From: Harmothoe impar
Taxonomy: Eukaryota > Annelida > Polychaeta > Phyllodocida > Polynoidae
DNA: 64,000 nt
NCBI GenBank assembly: GCA_947462335.1
Contig: OX381708.1
Coordinates: 8,246,001 to 8,310,000 of the forward strand
Reading direction: 5' to 3'
Made by a program: the position numbers and the translations under genes. Positions 10,749-23,140 of this stretch are shown in pieces (position 1 is the stretch's first letter; each line of letters starts with the position of its first letter). The notes below the pieces were generated by a model. The model was not told the DNA's origin and searched no databases. It saw nothing but the letters and a program-made list of their open reading frames with translations.

Positions 10749-11162
10749 TAGGGGTTTACTACGGTAATCATTTATATCCAGGTGACCGAGGAGGGTTAAG
10801 TTCGGGTTGTTCCCGCCTGGCGTTAGTGTGGGCGGTATCCCAGAGGGGGCGACTGTCCTCTCTGGGGTACTGCGCACCACGTTTCAGGCGGGAGCCAACC
10901 GACACGTGACCATGTCCATTTCACATCCAAAGGGGGTATATAAACCTCCCCTCCTCGTATAGTCGCCAGTCAGTGCAGGCCCGGCTGACTCCCAGCATTA
11001 CCCTACCCCAATCACTAGATTGAACCAGGACTGCTTCGTCTTACCCTTCGGGTTGAGACTAGATTCAATTGTAATAGGGATACGTTGAATAAAACCCGCT
11101 TTCTACTTCGCACTTGGAAACTGACGTTCTTGTTCTCTTTTCTGAGATTCCGAACCACTACA
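10749..11162 (+). repeat. 5' LTR of the gypsy element
   Basis: Starts TGTAGGGG and ends CCACTACA (TGTA...TACA). It contains a TATA box (GGGGGTATATAAACC, about 10931) and an AATAAA signal near 11089. Possible target sequence AACAG lies immediately left. The left border is supported because the flanking dispersed repeat stops here and resumes near 23310. Confidence 0.75.
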
Positions 11163-11163
11163 C

Positions 11164-11181
11164 TGGTGCCGGAGTAGGAGA
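11164..11181 (+). other. Primer-binding site
   Basis: TGGTGCCGGAGTAGGAGA begins one base after the LTR end. Its TGG start would pair with the CCA end of a tRNA primer, as in gypsy-type elements. The tRNA species was not identified. Confidence 0.6.
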
Positions 11182-11245
11182 GTATGGGGACGGTAACGTC
11201 CCGGAGCGGAACAACCCAGTTGTTCCGACCAGCTTCGAGGGTTTC

Positions 11246-13888
11246 ATGCGTGAAACCGAAGGAGCTTTAAATCCAGGAGCGCCTTTGGAAGAAGGAGAAC
11301 TGGAGTCCACCCGAGTGGACCAGATGGATCCGGAGGAAGCGAGGGGGTTCACACCGAACTTCATTGCCACTCAGGGCCAAATCATGTTGAACACTGGGCG
11401 TTCTTTGTTCAACACAACTGACTCCGTTTTCTTTCCCGGAGGAAAGAAAAGAGCGAATCAGAAAGGCTCATTTCTGGACCCGACGGTATTAGAAATACCG
11501 CCACAACCCCTTCGGGTCGTACCCGAAGGAGGTCCCATCGTCGGGACCCAACCTGATCTTAATCAGGACGACACCTTGGATCGGGACAACGATTACCAGA
11601 ACAAGGAAGAAATGAACAAGCAGTACGATGCTCTGCACGACGAATTGGTTTCGTTGATCTCTGAAAGGAATAGGTACATCCTAGAGAATAGACAGGTCCA
11701 TCAGGATATGGAGTGGAGAACGGATCAGTTGACCCGTGACAACCAACTGATCCAAGACCAGATGGAGAAAAATCCGGAAACCCTGAAAGCGGAAAAGAAA
11801 AGATTATCCGAGTTAGGTCAAGCTAACCGGAAGTCTTATGCCTGTCAACAACAGTATCAGGCGGACCTAGAAAGATACTCTAGGGAATGGCACGCCGCCA
11901 AGGACGCTCGCAACCAGCAGGTGGAAGACAATGAGGCAGTAAGAACCGCTATCATAAAAGCAAACGAAGAGTTAGATCAGAAGAAGCTCGAGGGCATGAA
12001 GGCGGTATCCATACTGGAAGCTAGACGAGTAGAGTTGGAACTCTACCTAGGTAACCAGAAGGTACCTGACCCAGAGGTGACCCACACCCCTGGGGAAGGA
12101 GTGGAGAACCCTCCACTCCAAGGAGTTCTAAAACCCACCACCCGATACCCTTCTGGAGGACAGGTAGAGAAAGATGTCTACTATACATCTGCTCCCCCTG
12201 CTCCGACGGGACCTTCGGTAACCATCGATCCGACGGCATATTCCGCGGGAAGTGCGTTGGGAGTCGATAGTTATGACACCTTGAACCCCTTCGCTGGGGA
12301 TAGTCCATCTCAGTATGGAGCTGTTCCACCCCCTTCGGGTACGAGCAAGAACACCACCACCCATGAGGATCAACAGGGGGGGTGGTATGGTTATGATAAT
12401 TGGGGTGACCTGATTTTCCATCATAACCAGGAGGCAGAGACCAGAGAAGGGAGAACTCCGGGAAATCAAACCCGGGGGCATGCAACCCGAGGCAAGAGAG
12501 CCGGGGAAGGACCTTCTGCTGGATGGTCTAGGGATCAGAACCGACAGTACCCCCGTACTGATAGTCCTGATAGACCCACAACTGGTCAGGGAAGTCGGCC
12601 TAGACCCCAAACCCATGACCAGACAACCACCGGGAGTGTTCCCCCTTATCCGGGTACCACTTCTCGCCCTCGACCCACCCGGTTTCCCGGGTGCGAACCA
12701 GTCTCTCCAGTTCGACCATTGACACGAAGAACCTCAATGGCTCCCGGACTGAGACAGGTTTATGATACTGATCCTTGTATCAAGAGCCTTGGCTTAGATA
12801 GCTATAGCCGGGGACAAGATGCCACTGATATAATGGACTGGAGCCGGAATCTATCAGATCAGCTGATAGAGGGGGCCACCAGGGGTGCCCGACGCACCGC
12901 CAGGATCACCAAACCCTACAAAGGGAAAGGACCCTGGAAAGATGAATACCAAATATTTGTGGATGACTGCAAATACAATGGGTGGTCTAAAGAAGACTCA
13001 TTAGGAGCCTTCGTAATCTGGCTAAATGATGGGCCAGGTAAATCAGCAGTCTCCCAATGGAGAAGTACATAAGGCCCTTCGGGTACATATGATCAGCTCG
13101 AAAGTACTGCTGTATATATCTTTGGGAACCTGGTGACCGTGGATCACTGGTTGGTCTTCAAGGGACGAACCCAGAAACCAAAAGAGTCCCCAAATATATA
13201 TGGTCTAGAGCTTCAACGGATTTTGCATCAGGCAAGACCCGAATGGGCTAGAGACGCCGATTACTATATCGAGACTCTCTTTGTCCAGTTTATTAGCGGA
13301 CTAAGTGACCCTGATCATCAGGAACTAACCAGAAAAGCTTGGAAAAGCGATTCCTCCCTAGCCGATCTATTTTTAGCCATAGATGGTTATGAGAAGAAGA
13401 AAATTCTTCTTGCCGGATTGGTGCCCAACCAATCCCGAACGTCAGCGGTAGTTGACTATAGCAGCAGCGGGGGATCCTCGGGTGAGGATTCCGAAGGAGA
13501 AGAGACCATTGGGGCTGTAGCCTTCAGTGGGAAGCGCCGGGACAAAAAGTCCGGTGATAACAAAAGGCGGAAACCTTTTGACAAATCATCCTCTAGCAAA
13601 AAGCCAGAGAGACCTCCAGGGGACAATTCAAAAACCCCTACCAAACCTCCCTCGGGTCCACCAGAACCCAATGTTCCGAAGAAATCGGAACCCGACCAGT
13701 CCCTCGGATTGGTAGAAGCCATGATGCAGCGTATGATGGCATTGTTTGATAAGAAACAGGAACGAAAAGTTAAACCCGAACTGAGTACTTTAACATGCTA
13801 CAGATGTCAGGAGAAGGGGCATTATGCCTCCTCATGCACAGCTGAGAAACCTGTGATGCGATTCTCCGGAAAGAACTCGGAAAATTAA
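11246..13888 (+). pseudogene. gag of the gypsy element, one in-frame stop
   Basis: The reading frame runs through the LTR boundary; the first methionine clearly inside the element is at 11246 (MRETEGALNPG). Roughly the first third contains a charged helical, coiled-coil-like segment (about 11600-12050), then a Pro/Gly/Thr-rich linker. The capsid-like part follows, and a CCHC zinc knuckle (CYRCQEKGHYASSC, about 13798-13839) near the C-terminus identifies it as nucleocapsid. A TAA at 13070-13072 interrupts the frame, which resumes unchanged on the other side, so this is a point lesion rather than a gene boundary. The frame ends at 13888. Gag forms the virus-like particle that packages the element RNA. 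Confidence 0.75.
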
Positions 13889-16800
13889 AGGGGATCCCTG
13901 AGGAAGGCAACTCAGAGATCCCGAAGGAAATATGCCATGATACTCCTGACGGAACAGGAGTAAGTTCACACTCAGTAGTGACGCCCGGACAAATGGGGGA
14001 CAAGCAGGCCCAGCTTGGGAACCCTGGGGCCGGGGCCATCAGCATTCCAGTCATACATTCGGGAAGTGAGTCGGGGAAACCCGGTGCTGATGCGGAGGAG
14101 TATAGTGCAATGGTTTGTGGAACCAGGCTCCCCCTAGATCACCCTTGCCTGGAATACATAAGAGGGCGTGGATAAGATCTAGGTACTGAGAGTGACTTAC
14201 AGAAGTTCACTAGTAACCCTTCATTGAATGGAGGAAAAAGGTGGTATTTAGCCGCTTCTGTGAAGGGTAGAGTCGGGGAATTTCTGATAGATACTGGAGC
14301 CAGCCACTCCATCATCTCTCGGAAGTTCTACACTCTTCTGCTGGGCACAAATGATGACCTTAAAATGAGGGTAAATGCGTGCACAGCCGACGGTAGCAGA
14401 TTGCGGACGTACTTTCCTGTGTATCTCGGTGGTGGGGAAGGAGTTTGTATTCTCCCCAACCATTGCCGAGATCGAGGATGATGGTATCATAGGGATGGAC
14501 TTTGCCGACCTGTTCGGGATGATGTTGAACCCGAAGACAGGTGAATTGTCCATACAGAGTCCCTATAATATCAAAGCACAATGTGTTCTGAGAGTTATCA
14601 GTAGTGTAGCAAGTGTCGCACAGACGGTGAAGCTTCCACCGGGGACCACATGTGATGTGTTAATCAGCGCTTCCTCGGAACTAAGAGGAAGGGCCGGGGT
14701 CATGGAACCCGACGTAGCTTATCTCCAATCCCTAGGGTTGGAATCTGCTGATACGTTGGTGGGAAATGCCCAATGGACTCTTGTCCCCATTTCCAATCCT
14801 GGTGTTCATATGGTATATCTCCAGAAAGGCGCTAAAGTAGGCAGTGTGGTACTCGCGGAGGCGGTCACCAGCAGCCTTCTGGGGTTGCCATCCGAAGAGC
14901 CGCCGGGTACGGCCGTAATTGAAGAGGAATTAGAAAAGCTAATTCTAGATGCTTCGGAACTAGATCCGAAGGAGCAGAGGGACCTTCGGGTAATGTTAAA
15001 ACGTTGCCGAAGGGCCTTCGCGTTCCCAGGAGAACCCTTAGGACGAACTGATAAAGTCCTACACGGAATTGACGTGGGGGAAAATTCCCCCTTTAAAATT
15101 CCTTACCGTCGGCTACCTCTGAAGAAGAAGGAGGTAGCAGAAACTGAGATCAATAAGATGATTAGGGATCATGTTATTGTGCCCAGTTCCAGCCCCTGGA
15201 GCAGTCCAGTCTGTATGGTCACAAAAAAAGATGGGACCATACGGTTCTGTATTGACTACAGGAAACTGAATGGGATGACGAAGAAAAATTCATATCCTCT
15301 GCCGAGGATTGATGAAACCATTGACTCACTAGGAGGGAATGAATGGTACTGTACCATAGACTTACAGTCTGGGTACTGGTAGGTCGGAATGAAACCTGCC
15401 GACATGGAGAAGACGGCCTTCTCTAGCCATGTAGGATTGTTCCAGTACAACGTCATGCCCTTCGGGTTGTGCAATGCGCCAGCCACCTTTGAGGCCATGA
15501 TGGAGACATTACTGAGCGATCTACTATGGAAGAAATGTCTAGTTTACCTAGATGACGTCATTATCTTCGGAAAAACATTCCAAGGTTGTCTAGACAACCT
15601 GGAAGAAGTCCTCCAGAGAATAATGAGTAATGGGTTGAAATTAAAACCTAAGAAATGTCAGTTGTTTAAGAAAGATATTAATTATCTGGGGAGAATCATT
15701 TCCACACAGGGTGTAAAAGCAGACCCGGAGAAGATCCGGAGTGTGACGGAGTGGGAAAAACCCAGGTGTCCCAAGGATGCCCGTTCATTCCTTGGGTTCT
15801 GCTCGTATTATCGAGATTTTTTACCAGGCTATGCCCAGGTGAGCTATCCTATCCAGTCACTGTCTCATTGGACACCTGGTAGGCGTAAGGAAGTTTTTCC
15901 ATGGGGAAAAGAGCAAGACGAGTCTTTTGAATCCATCAAAAGACTCTTTGTTGAAACACCAGTGTTGAAATATCCGACGGCCGCCGGTCATTTCATCCTG
16001 GATACTGATGCCAGCAATGAGAGCATTGGAGCTGCTTTGAGTCAGGTCCAAGACGGAAAAGAAGTTCCCATTGCTTTTGCTAGCAACACCATGAACAAGT
16101 CACAGAGGAATTACTGTACCACCAAGAGGGAACTCTTGGCAGTGATTGTTTACACAAAGAAATATAAACATTTTTTGTGGGGCTCAGATTTTACGCTGAG
16201 GACTGACCATTCCTCCTTGAGGTGGTTACTTAATTTTAAGGATGCTGAAGGTATGATAGGCCGGTGGTTAGCACACTTTTCAGAGTTCGGGTTGGAACAG
16301 AAGCAGATCCAACACCGACCCGGTGTGAAGCATGTAAATGCTGATGCACTGTCCCGCAGACCCATAAGGAGTTGTGGAAATGAGAAATGTGATGATTGTG
16401 GAGCCCACGGGGCGGTCCTAGCTGGCGTCCCGTTGCCACTGGAATCCAGAGGAACTGGTATCCTTCAATGGTCTATGGAGACTATCCCAAGGTTCCAGGA
16501 GAAGGATCCGAATGTGGGGAGGTTGCTCGGGTTGATTCCTAAGGGGATCAAACCTGTTCGACCTGAAATCTCGCTAGAAAATAGAGAGATGAGGAGATTT
16601 TTAGCTCAATGGACAGAGCTGGAAGTATCCGAAGGTGTTCTATATAGATGGAAGATCAATCCTTCGGGAAGAAGGATCAGACAGGTAGTGATCCCCTCCG
16701 GTATGAGGAGGGATTTGATGTATTATTGTCACGGTCATATGACCAGTGGTCACTTTGGGAAGAAACGTTCATTAGAACGCCTGTCCCGGAGATACTACTG

Positions 16801-18055
16801 GCCAGGAATGAGCACTGACTTACTACGTTGGATCGCCACTTGTCCCGATTCCTGCAAAAATAAACCCGGCCCTGGGATGGGTAAAATGCCCTTGTCCCAG
16901 GAACTGTTCGGAGTTAGGTTTGCGAGAATAGCAATCGACATCATCAGTGGTTTTAAAACAACCCTTGATGGTAACACGTGTATGATGGTAGTCACTGACT
17001 ACTATACTAAGTACACGAGGGTGTTCCCCTTACCCGATCACAAAGCAGCGACCTGTGCGAAGGCCTTTGTGAAAGGGTGGGTATTACACCTAGGAGTGCC
17101 TCTGATGATGCATAGTGACCAAGGCCGGGAATTTGAGTCGGATCTATGGCAGGAAATGTGCCATGGGTTAGCCATCTGTAAGACCCGAACCAATCCCTAC
17201 CGACCCCAGAGTGATGGGATGGTGGAAAGGTTCAACAGAACGCTAATTCAGGTTCTGAAACCCTTGGTGAATGAAAGTATGACGGATTGGGATGAACAAT
17301 GTGAATATGTATGCCATGCATACAACAGCACTGTTCATAAAAGCACCAATTGCACCCCAAACTTATTAGTGTTTGGGGAAGACATGATCATGCCAGCCGA
17401 TCTTGTTTTTGGAGTGGTCGGGGTGAATCCCGACGCACCCTGTCACGTGATGTTTGTAGAATCACTAAGAGACCAGTTTAAATTCGCATACGAACTTGTT
17501 AGAACGGAGTTACAAAAGAACGCGAAATGGCAGAAGACTGGTTATGACCATGGACTAAAAGTCCGTCGGTTCAAGGTAGGGGATCAAGTAGTGAGACTAC
17601 ACGAACCTCTATCCAATTTAAAATTGGCAAGCAACTGGGATGGTCCATTTGTGGTGACTAGAGTAGTAAGTGACTGTACTGTCATGATTAGATCCTTAAT
17701 TGGGCGGATCTATAAATCCAACGTGGCTCGGCTCCGTCCCTGGAAGGGGAGGGATCTGACCACAGAAACGTATGGGTTAGGAGTAGATGAATTATTCCAA
17801 GAAGTTAAGAACAGGAAAATGGATCAAATAACCCCGAAACGTGGCCGAGGAAGGCCTAGGAAGTTAGGGGTCCGTGATCCGAAGGTGCAAAAGAAGGAAA
17901 AAGTCTCGCTAGCTGTAAGCAAACCTAGGCGGAAGAGGAAGGGGACGGCTAACCCTACCTCTGAAAAGGCGCCTTCGGGAGCTAGGTCAAAGAAAATACC
18001 CATGGGAGGTACCCGACGCAGTCCCCGCCTGATAGAAAGGGCTGCGGTAACCTAA
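13870..18055 (+). pseudogene. pol (protease, RT, RNase H, integrase) with stops and a frameshift
   Basis: Pol lies in the -1 frame relative to gag and overlaps its end. The protease carries LIDTGASHS (about 14287-14313). RT has FGLCNAPATFE and the catalytic YLDDV (about 15546-15560). RNase H has DTDASNESIG (about 16003). Integrase has an HHCC-like finger ending CPDSC, core residues in AIDII, HSDQG and VERFNRT, and a GPF module with an RGRGRPRK tail. Lesions: TAA at 14173-14175, a one-base frame change around 14410 in protease, and TAG at 15380-15382 inside RT, where family members usually have Gln. The frame beyond is open to 18055. Confidence 0.85.
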
Positions 18056-18676
18056 GCTGGTACACAACGAGTGTGTTGTCCTGTACTATGTTAGGAGAAG
18101 GAGGGAAGATATTCCTGGCGGGAAAAATTATAAATTTATTTCCTCTTTTTCCGAGAAATTGTTTTGTGTTGTCATCTGTTAAATGTTGGAATATACACGA
18201 GTGACCGGGTATGGAGCGTGTAAACCCCCCAGCAGGGTACCAGTGGGTGGTGAGCGGATAATCCGGTGGGTTTGCGGGCATGCTTCCCATAAAAACCTCA
18301 CTAATACTCCAGCAGAGCTGTTGGTTGCGAAAGGTTCGGCTACTACCCGAAGCACCTGTTTATAATAAGAAGCACCGGCGCCCTGCGGGCGCGGGAAAAG
18401 AATTGGGTCAATGAGTGACCTAGTTAGGGCAGTCTCGCGGAGGGCCCGAGACGCGCGTGGATGCGCGTGACCTCTGCGCAAAGGGGTCGTTTTGGTTCAT
18501 TAGATTTCGAATCTTCGCCGGCACGGTGTGCCGGCCAACGAGGAGGATCTAATAGGAACCGAATTCAAGCGTCAAAAGTAAGTGAATACGTTTCAAAAGG
18601 AGAACAGGTCCTCCACAAAGACCTGTAGTATTAGTTAGGACTCTTATTTAGTATAAATAAGAGCGCCCAACCCAGC
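18056..18676 (+). other. Hairpin-rich non-coding stretch between pol and the third ORF
   Basis: No ORF is supported. Several perfect or near-perfect stem-loops are visible: GCGCCC/GGGCGC near 18380, GTCTCG/CGAGAC near 18435-18454, GCCGGCAC/GTGCCGGC at 18527-18545, ACAGGTC/GACCTGT at 18604-18626, and a 10-bp stem CTCTTATTTA/TAAATAAGAG at 18641-18663, which ends 13 bases before the ATG of the third ORF. The stretch may control expression of that ORF, for example as a subgenomic leader or internal entry signal; that is inference. Confidence 0.55.
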
Positions 18677-21600
18677 ATGGCCTCACGGCAGCTCGAGTTG
18701 GGCGGAGGGGAACGGCCACGCAACATGGCCGATCTGCCCCACGAAGACAGTGCTGGTGCCGCCAGCCCTGTTACTCGCTTCGAGGAGCAACTCCTCGAAG
18801 AAGAAGACATGGATGTATCCACGTCTGAATCAGCTCTCGCTGAGGCTGAACGAAGGAGTCTTCCATGAAAAAGATCGTCTTCTTGCTCTAAAAATAGAGA
18901 AGGAGGAGGCCCAACATCTAAAGGATACGTGGGATATGTGTGGTAATCCGAACATCGACCCGGATAACCACCCTAAGGATGAGAAGCCAGCGAGACTAGT
19001 GAAGTCAACTGGTAAAAGTTGCTACGATGGAAGGGAGATGAATCTCCATCCAGACGTGATGTGCGCCACGGAGATAGGCCTAGCCAGACCTATCCCGAAC
19101 GACATAGTGGATATGTTGCAAGAATTTATTGATGCGGGAGCTCTCCGCATCATGCCCCCAGAGTGGTTTGCCACCTGGGAAAATCTACAGCAAGGCCTCC
19201 GGGTGTGTAAAGCACTTCATAAGGGCTTGTTCGACGCCGAGATGGCTGACGTCGGGGTGTGTGTACCTTGGATGACACGCATCTCGGATGACGCTTCGTG
19301 TGGGGCATTCGGCGCCACTACCCTCGCTGTAGCTTGCTACCGCAGATACAACCCGGTAGGGATGTTGGAACCGAAATCGGTTGAAGGATATAGGGACTTA
19401 ATACGGTCCAACTTATCCTACGAGGTCTATCAGATAGACTATAACCGCATGAAAACAATCATGGCGGAGAAGGGCCTCAGCCGTCACGAAGCCATAGTCG
19501 AGACGGTGGAGGAAATGGTCAAGACTCGGACTAAGAGTTTGACTCAGTCAGAGGAGAAGGCTGCAGCTAAGGCCAGCAGGGACATCCGAAGGGGTGACCC
19601 TGCAACCCGCACTAGCAGTCCCCACAGTCAGGATATCCGGACTGTGGTAGTTGCAAAAGGTGAATCCCCTTTTGTCCAGCCTCGGGGTCGCCAAGCCCTG
19701 AGGAATGAATCAGCCCGGTTAAAGAGAGTGCCAGACGCCCAGCGGATTGTGACCGATGGGTCAGTATCAGATAAATCTGATACGAGCAGTACTTCCCAAG
19801 GGAAGTCCGCTACAGGGGAGGACGATATGGACATTGCGGCTCCAAAATCTCCTTCCCAGACGAAGGACCCAGTGACCACAGTCACCCAAACCGACCCAAC
19901 GCCCGACCCGAAGGTGGCTGCTGGACATCAGTCCGACGTCAGCTCGGGGAGCGAGTCGGGTTCTGCCCTGGAAAAACACATCTGGAATAACGCCAGAGGT
20001 GGATTTCAGGGATTCATTCCCTCCTACTGGGGGGAATGCGCAAAAGGAACGGGGCGTTTCTCCATCCCGCCCGTCATCAATTTGAATGGGAGATCCGACG
20101 ATGAGGATTGGTGCAGAGCCACCCAAAGGGATCCTCTCGTGAGCGAGTTCTATGAGGACTGGCTTAAGAAAATAGATTTCTTCCCGGAAACCTATTATAC
20201 CAGGGATCAGAAGGCAAAGATCCGCTGGGCTGTCCGACATTGGGACAGGGACCACCTTGAGTGTCCATTCCAGAAATGCCAGTCATCTCTGGAATTACAG
20301 GTATCCTTCACCACTAGGGCAAGGTACCTGCACCACTTAGTGGAGAACCACACCCATCACTATGTGGTGTACCAGTGCGATCCGGAGGGGGCAGGTACCA
20401 CTACCTGTTCGGGTCACCTGCATCATAGGCGTGGACGCTTAATCAAGCACATGACCATGCTCCATAATATTGGAGGTGGAGAGGCCAGAGCCAAGGTAAT
20501 GGCCCTGCATGAACGCGTGATAGACGCGTTCAGAGATGTCCTGAAGAAGGATCCGAAGAGCCTTAATTCTTCTAAGGCGTATTTCTGCGAGGTAGCAGAA
20601 AGCAAATCGAAGCTCACAGTAGCGAGGTTTGTGAAGGTCCCGGGTCCACGAAAGTTTGACTTGGATCCGGACCAATACCCACCCGAGATGTTCCGTCGGT
20701 CTGCCAATCGAGGCCGGGGGAGAGGTGGGAGAGAACCCAACCCGAGGGACTACTACCGGAGTCGGGGAGAGCCGAGAGGTGATCGGGGACGGTCTCGGTC
20801 CACCAGCCCGGCTACTCACGTCAGAAGAGGAGGGACCCTCAGTCTGGAGGAGATTGACTCCCGTTATTACACGGAGTCTTCTCATAGTGGTCGTAGCTAT
20901 GAGGCATCTGCGGATAGAAATACTGACTATCCGGAGATGGACTTGGCGCCTGGACAGGAGTCTCAGACGCTCGGCCAGACCCCTCAAGACACCCGAAGGC
21001 GCGAGAATGAACTCGCTCGCCAGAGGGAGATTGATAGGGAGCTGGCCCGACGGGGACGCAGGAGTCCTGGGGAGGAATCCTCCCGGTCCTGGTACGACTT
21101 GGTGCGACATGTGGCGTCCACCTCGTCTGCCCAGGGGGGTGTCCTACCTGACGCCGGGTACCGAGGAGGCCCGACAAGCAGACCGTCATCTGCTTCGGGA
21201 CGAATGGAACCATCCGCCCCTTCGGGAATACACCAGCAGGTGTTAAAGCATGCCGGTAGGGATGCTTCGCGGCACCAACAACAGCCGCCATCACACAAGG
21301 CATTCAAGCCTGCTCACCGGATTACTGGGCCGGATGGGGAGGTGATGAAACCTCCTCCTCCGCCACAGAAAGGTCCAGTACCAGCTCCGGCGACACCACC
21401 CCATATGCCGGCTCCACCACCAGGGAAGCCGACTGAGGTTGGGAAACCAACCGCGGATCCTCCTGTGAAAACACAGGAGGTCAAACCTAAGAAGGAGAAG
21501 CCTGCGGCCACTCTTAGTGTAACGCCTATAGCATCCTACTTTCCTAAAGATGCTCCACTGTCCAATCAGATAGGACAGGAGATTCTGGATGACTTCCAGA

Positions 21601-21842
21601 AGGAACAGCGGGTGATGGCTGAGGATTACCACAAGAGGGTGGTACAACACTTCATTGAGGGGGTAAGGAAGTGTCACCGGAAGGAAAAGGAGAGCCTTCA
21701 GAAGGACACTGCCGATGAGGTAGTTACCAAGACCAGGTTCTTGGAAGCACAGCGCGACAAAGCCGCTGTGCTGGAAGCTACAGTCCGAGAGGAGTGTAAA
21801 GATCTCCAGGAAGAAATTCGGGAGATGAAGGCAAAATTTTAA
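18677..21842 (+). pseudogene. Third ORF of the element: zinc-finger-like/coiled-coil protein, one frameshift
   Basis: I do not recognise this protein. It starts at MASRQLELGG in one frame; near 18860 sense continues in the next frame and then stays open for about 990 residues to 21842. The N-terminal third is acidic to mixed. A central part (about 20266-20470) has two Cys/His clusters, CPFQKC...HHLVENH and YQCDPE...C...KHMTMLH, resembling C2H2-type fingers. An Arg/Ser/Gly-rich stretch (about 20700-20850) and a Pro-rich stretch (about 21350-21460) follow. The last 90 residues form a charged coiled coil ending EIREMKAKF. No signal peptide or membrane segment is visible, so it is not a typical env. 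A nucleic-acid-binding accessory protein is the likeliest role, as inference. Confidence 0.6.
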
Positions 21843-23140
21843 ATTTGCCTCGGGATGAAATTCTCGGACTGGGATGGGAGCATGGATCAGCTGAAAGATG
21901 CCATCCAAAAGAAGGAGGTACCCGAAGGCTGAAACAAGGCTCCTTCGGGATAACTGAATACAGCTGTAGTTGTTTCAGGAACTCTTCGGCTATGAAAGCC
22001 GAAGGTAAATATGAAGGGACTATCCCTTCATATTAAAAGAACCCTTAGGTTCTGAGGTAATGATATCCATACCAAGTGTTTATTAAACAACTACAGGAAA
22101 ATCTGGATGCTACCCAAGAATGCAGTTCGTCTGCTCACTCCCCGTCACACTCTCTACCTTCTACTGTAGGAAAGAAGGGACCTAACATCTGCTTGGAGAC
22201 TGATATTTTACTACAATCCCGATACTGTTTGCGCTATGCTAAGGCAATCCCACAATCCCGTGTTTTTGCATACATTATCATTCTCCAAGCATAGACTCCG
22301 GTCGCTCCTCGTAGTTCCGTTTGGTTGCTCTCTATATAGCGGCCGTGAGTGTCTATGCTGGGAGATTGATACATTATAACTGTGGTGATACCGACGTACA
22401 CATGTTGTGACGTCACTACTTTGGGGGCACTTGGGCGACGAGCGGGATGGCGCACATTGTTCATAAATACAAGTCATCTTAAACCAAACTAAACTGCCTC
22501 CTTTTACTTATCAATATCACTTCAATAACTATTGCTATGTACGGCACCCAACTCCCGAGCAGTGGGCATCCAATTCAGGAAATCTGACATGTAAAATATG
22601 AAATTGCACCATATTCATCGGAAAATGTGCATTTGTATCAATGGTTTGACGATTTATAATGTCCAAAACAACTTTAGTTAGCTAGAATTGTATATACGCT
22701 GCTTGGGGGAGGGGGCTCTTCCAGCAGACCGGATTGGAAACTCCCTGTAGTTACGTCATCGCACCGGGTCTGCAGTTTTCGCGCCACATAATAACGGCGC
22801 CATGTTGTTCATTTAGACCAGCAGCTTCGCTGCTGGCGATAATGCAATTTAATGGGGTAGAGTGTGGTACTGGGGAGGGGCACGGGGGTCGAGAAGGGGG
22901 GGGGAGGATAGGCCTAGGGCTAGGCCTACACAAAAATAATTTGCCCCCATATCTCTTCAAGGGGTAAAAATTATCGGCCCCACCTGAATACTGCCTGATC
23001 GTGTCTATAGCCTATAGTATAGGCCTATTGAGGGAGCTAATGATGGGCCTTTGGTAGGCCTATAGGCCTATAAATATCACAAAGACGTGCATAGGCCTAC
23101 CTGCAGACATCTTACTCTGTAAGTATCATACGTAGCACCC
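21843..23140. other. Element tail and unassigned sequence
   Basis: To about 22060 the sequence keeps the element's character, including two further CCTTCGGG/CCCGAAGG octamers at 21920-21950. From there it turns AT-rich and then into runs of AGGCCTA and poly-G. No 3' LTR, polypurine tract or gene could be identified. On the minus strand a TATA-like CTATATAGAG and a TGACGTCA palindrome near 22330-22420 could be promoter elements, but no ORF follows. Confidence 0.4.

Larger units (their letters stand above)
10749..22060 (+). mobile_element. Ty3/gypsy-type LTR retrotransposon with an extra 3' ORF
   Basis: The order is 5' LTR (10749-11162), primer-binding site, gag, pol (PR-RT-RNaseH-IN), a structured non-coding stretch, a third ORF (18677-21842) and a short tail. 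RT-RNaseH-IN order and the GPY/F-type C-terminus of integrase place it in Ty3/gypsy. The whole region is richer in G+C than its surroundings and shares a reiterated CCTTCGGG octamer from LTR to tail, which argues that the third ORF belongs to the element. No 3' LTR matching the 5' LTR was found up to 23.3 kb, so the right border is uncertain. At least five lesions make this copy inactive. Confidence 0.75.

Noticed and set aside
11114..11245. Gag start at the ATG at 11114
   Set aside because: It lies inside the 5' LTR upstream of the primer-binding site; a start inside the element after 11162 is more credible.
15380..15382. TAG in RT as programmed readthrough
   Set aside because: The position is inside the RT catalytic domain where Gln is usual, there is no readthrough context, and other lesions exist; a simple C-to-T mutation is the better reading.
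20439..21908. Several minus-strand ORFs of 100-220 residues opposite the third ORF
   Set aside because: They lack domains and are explained by GC-rich codon mirroring of the plus-strand ORF; the same applies to the reverse ORFs over gag.
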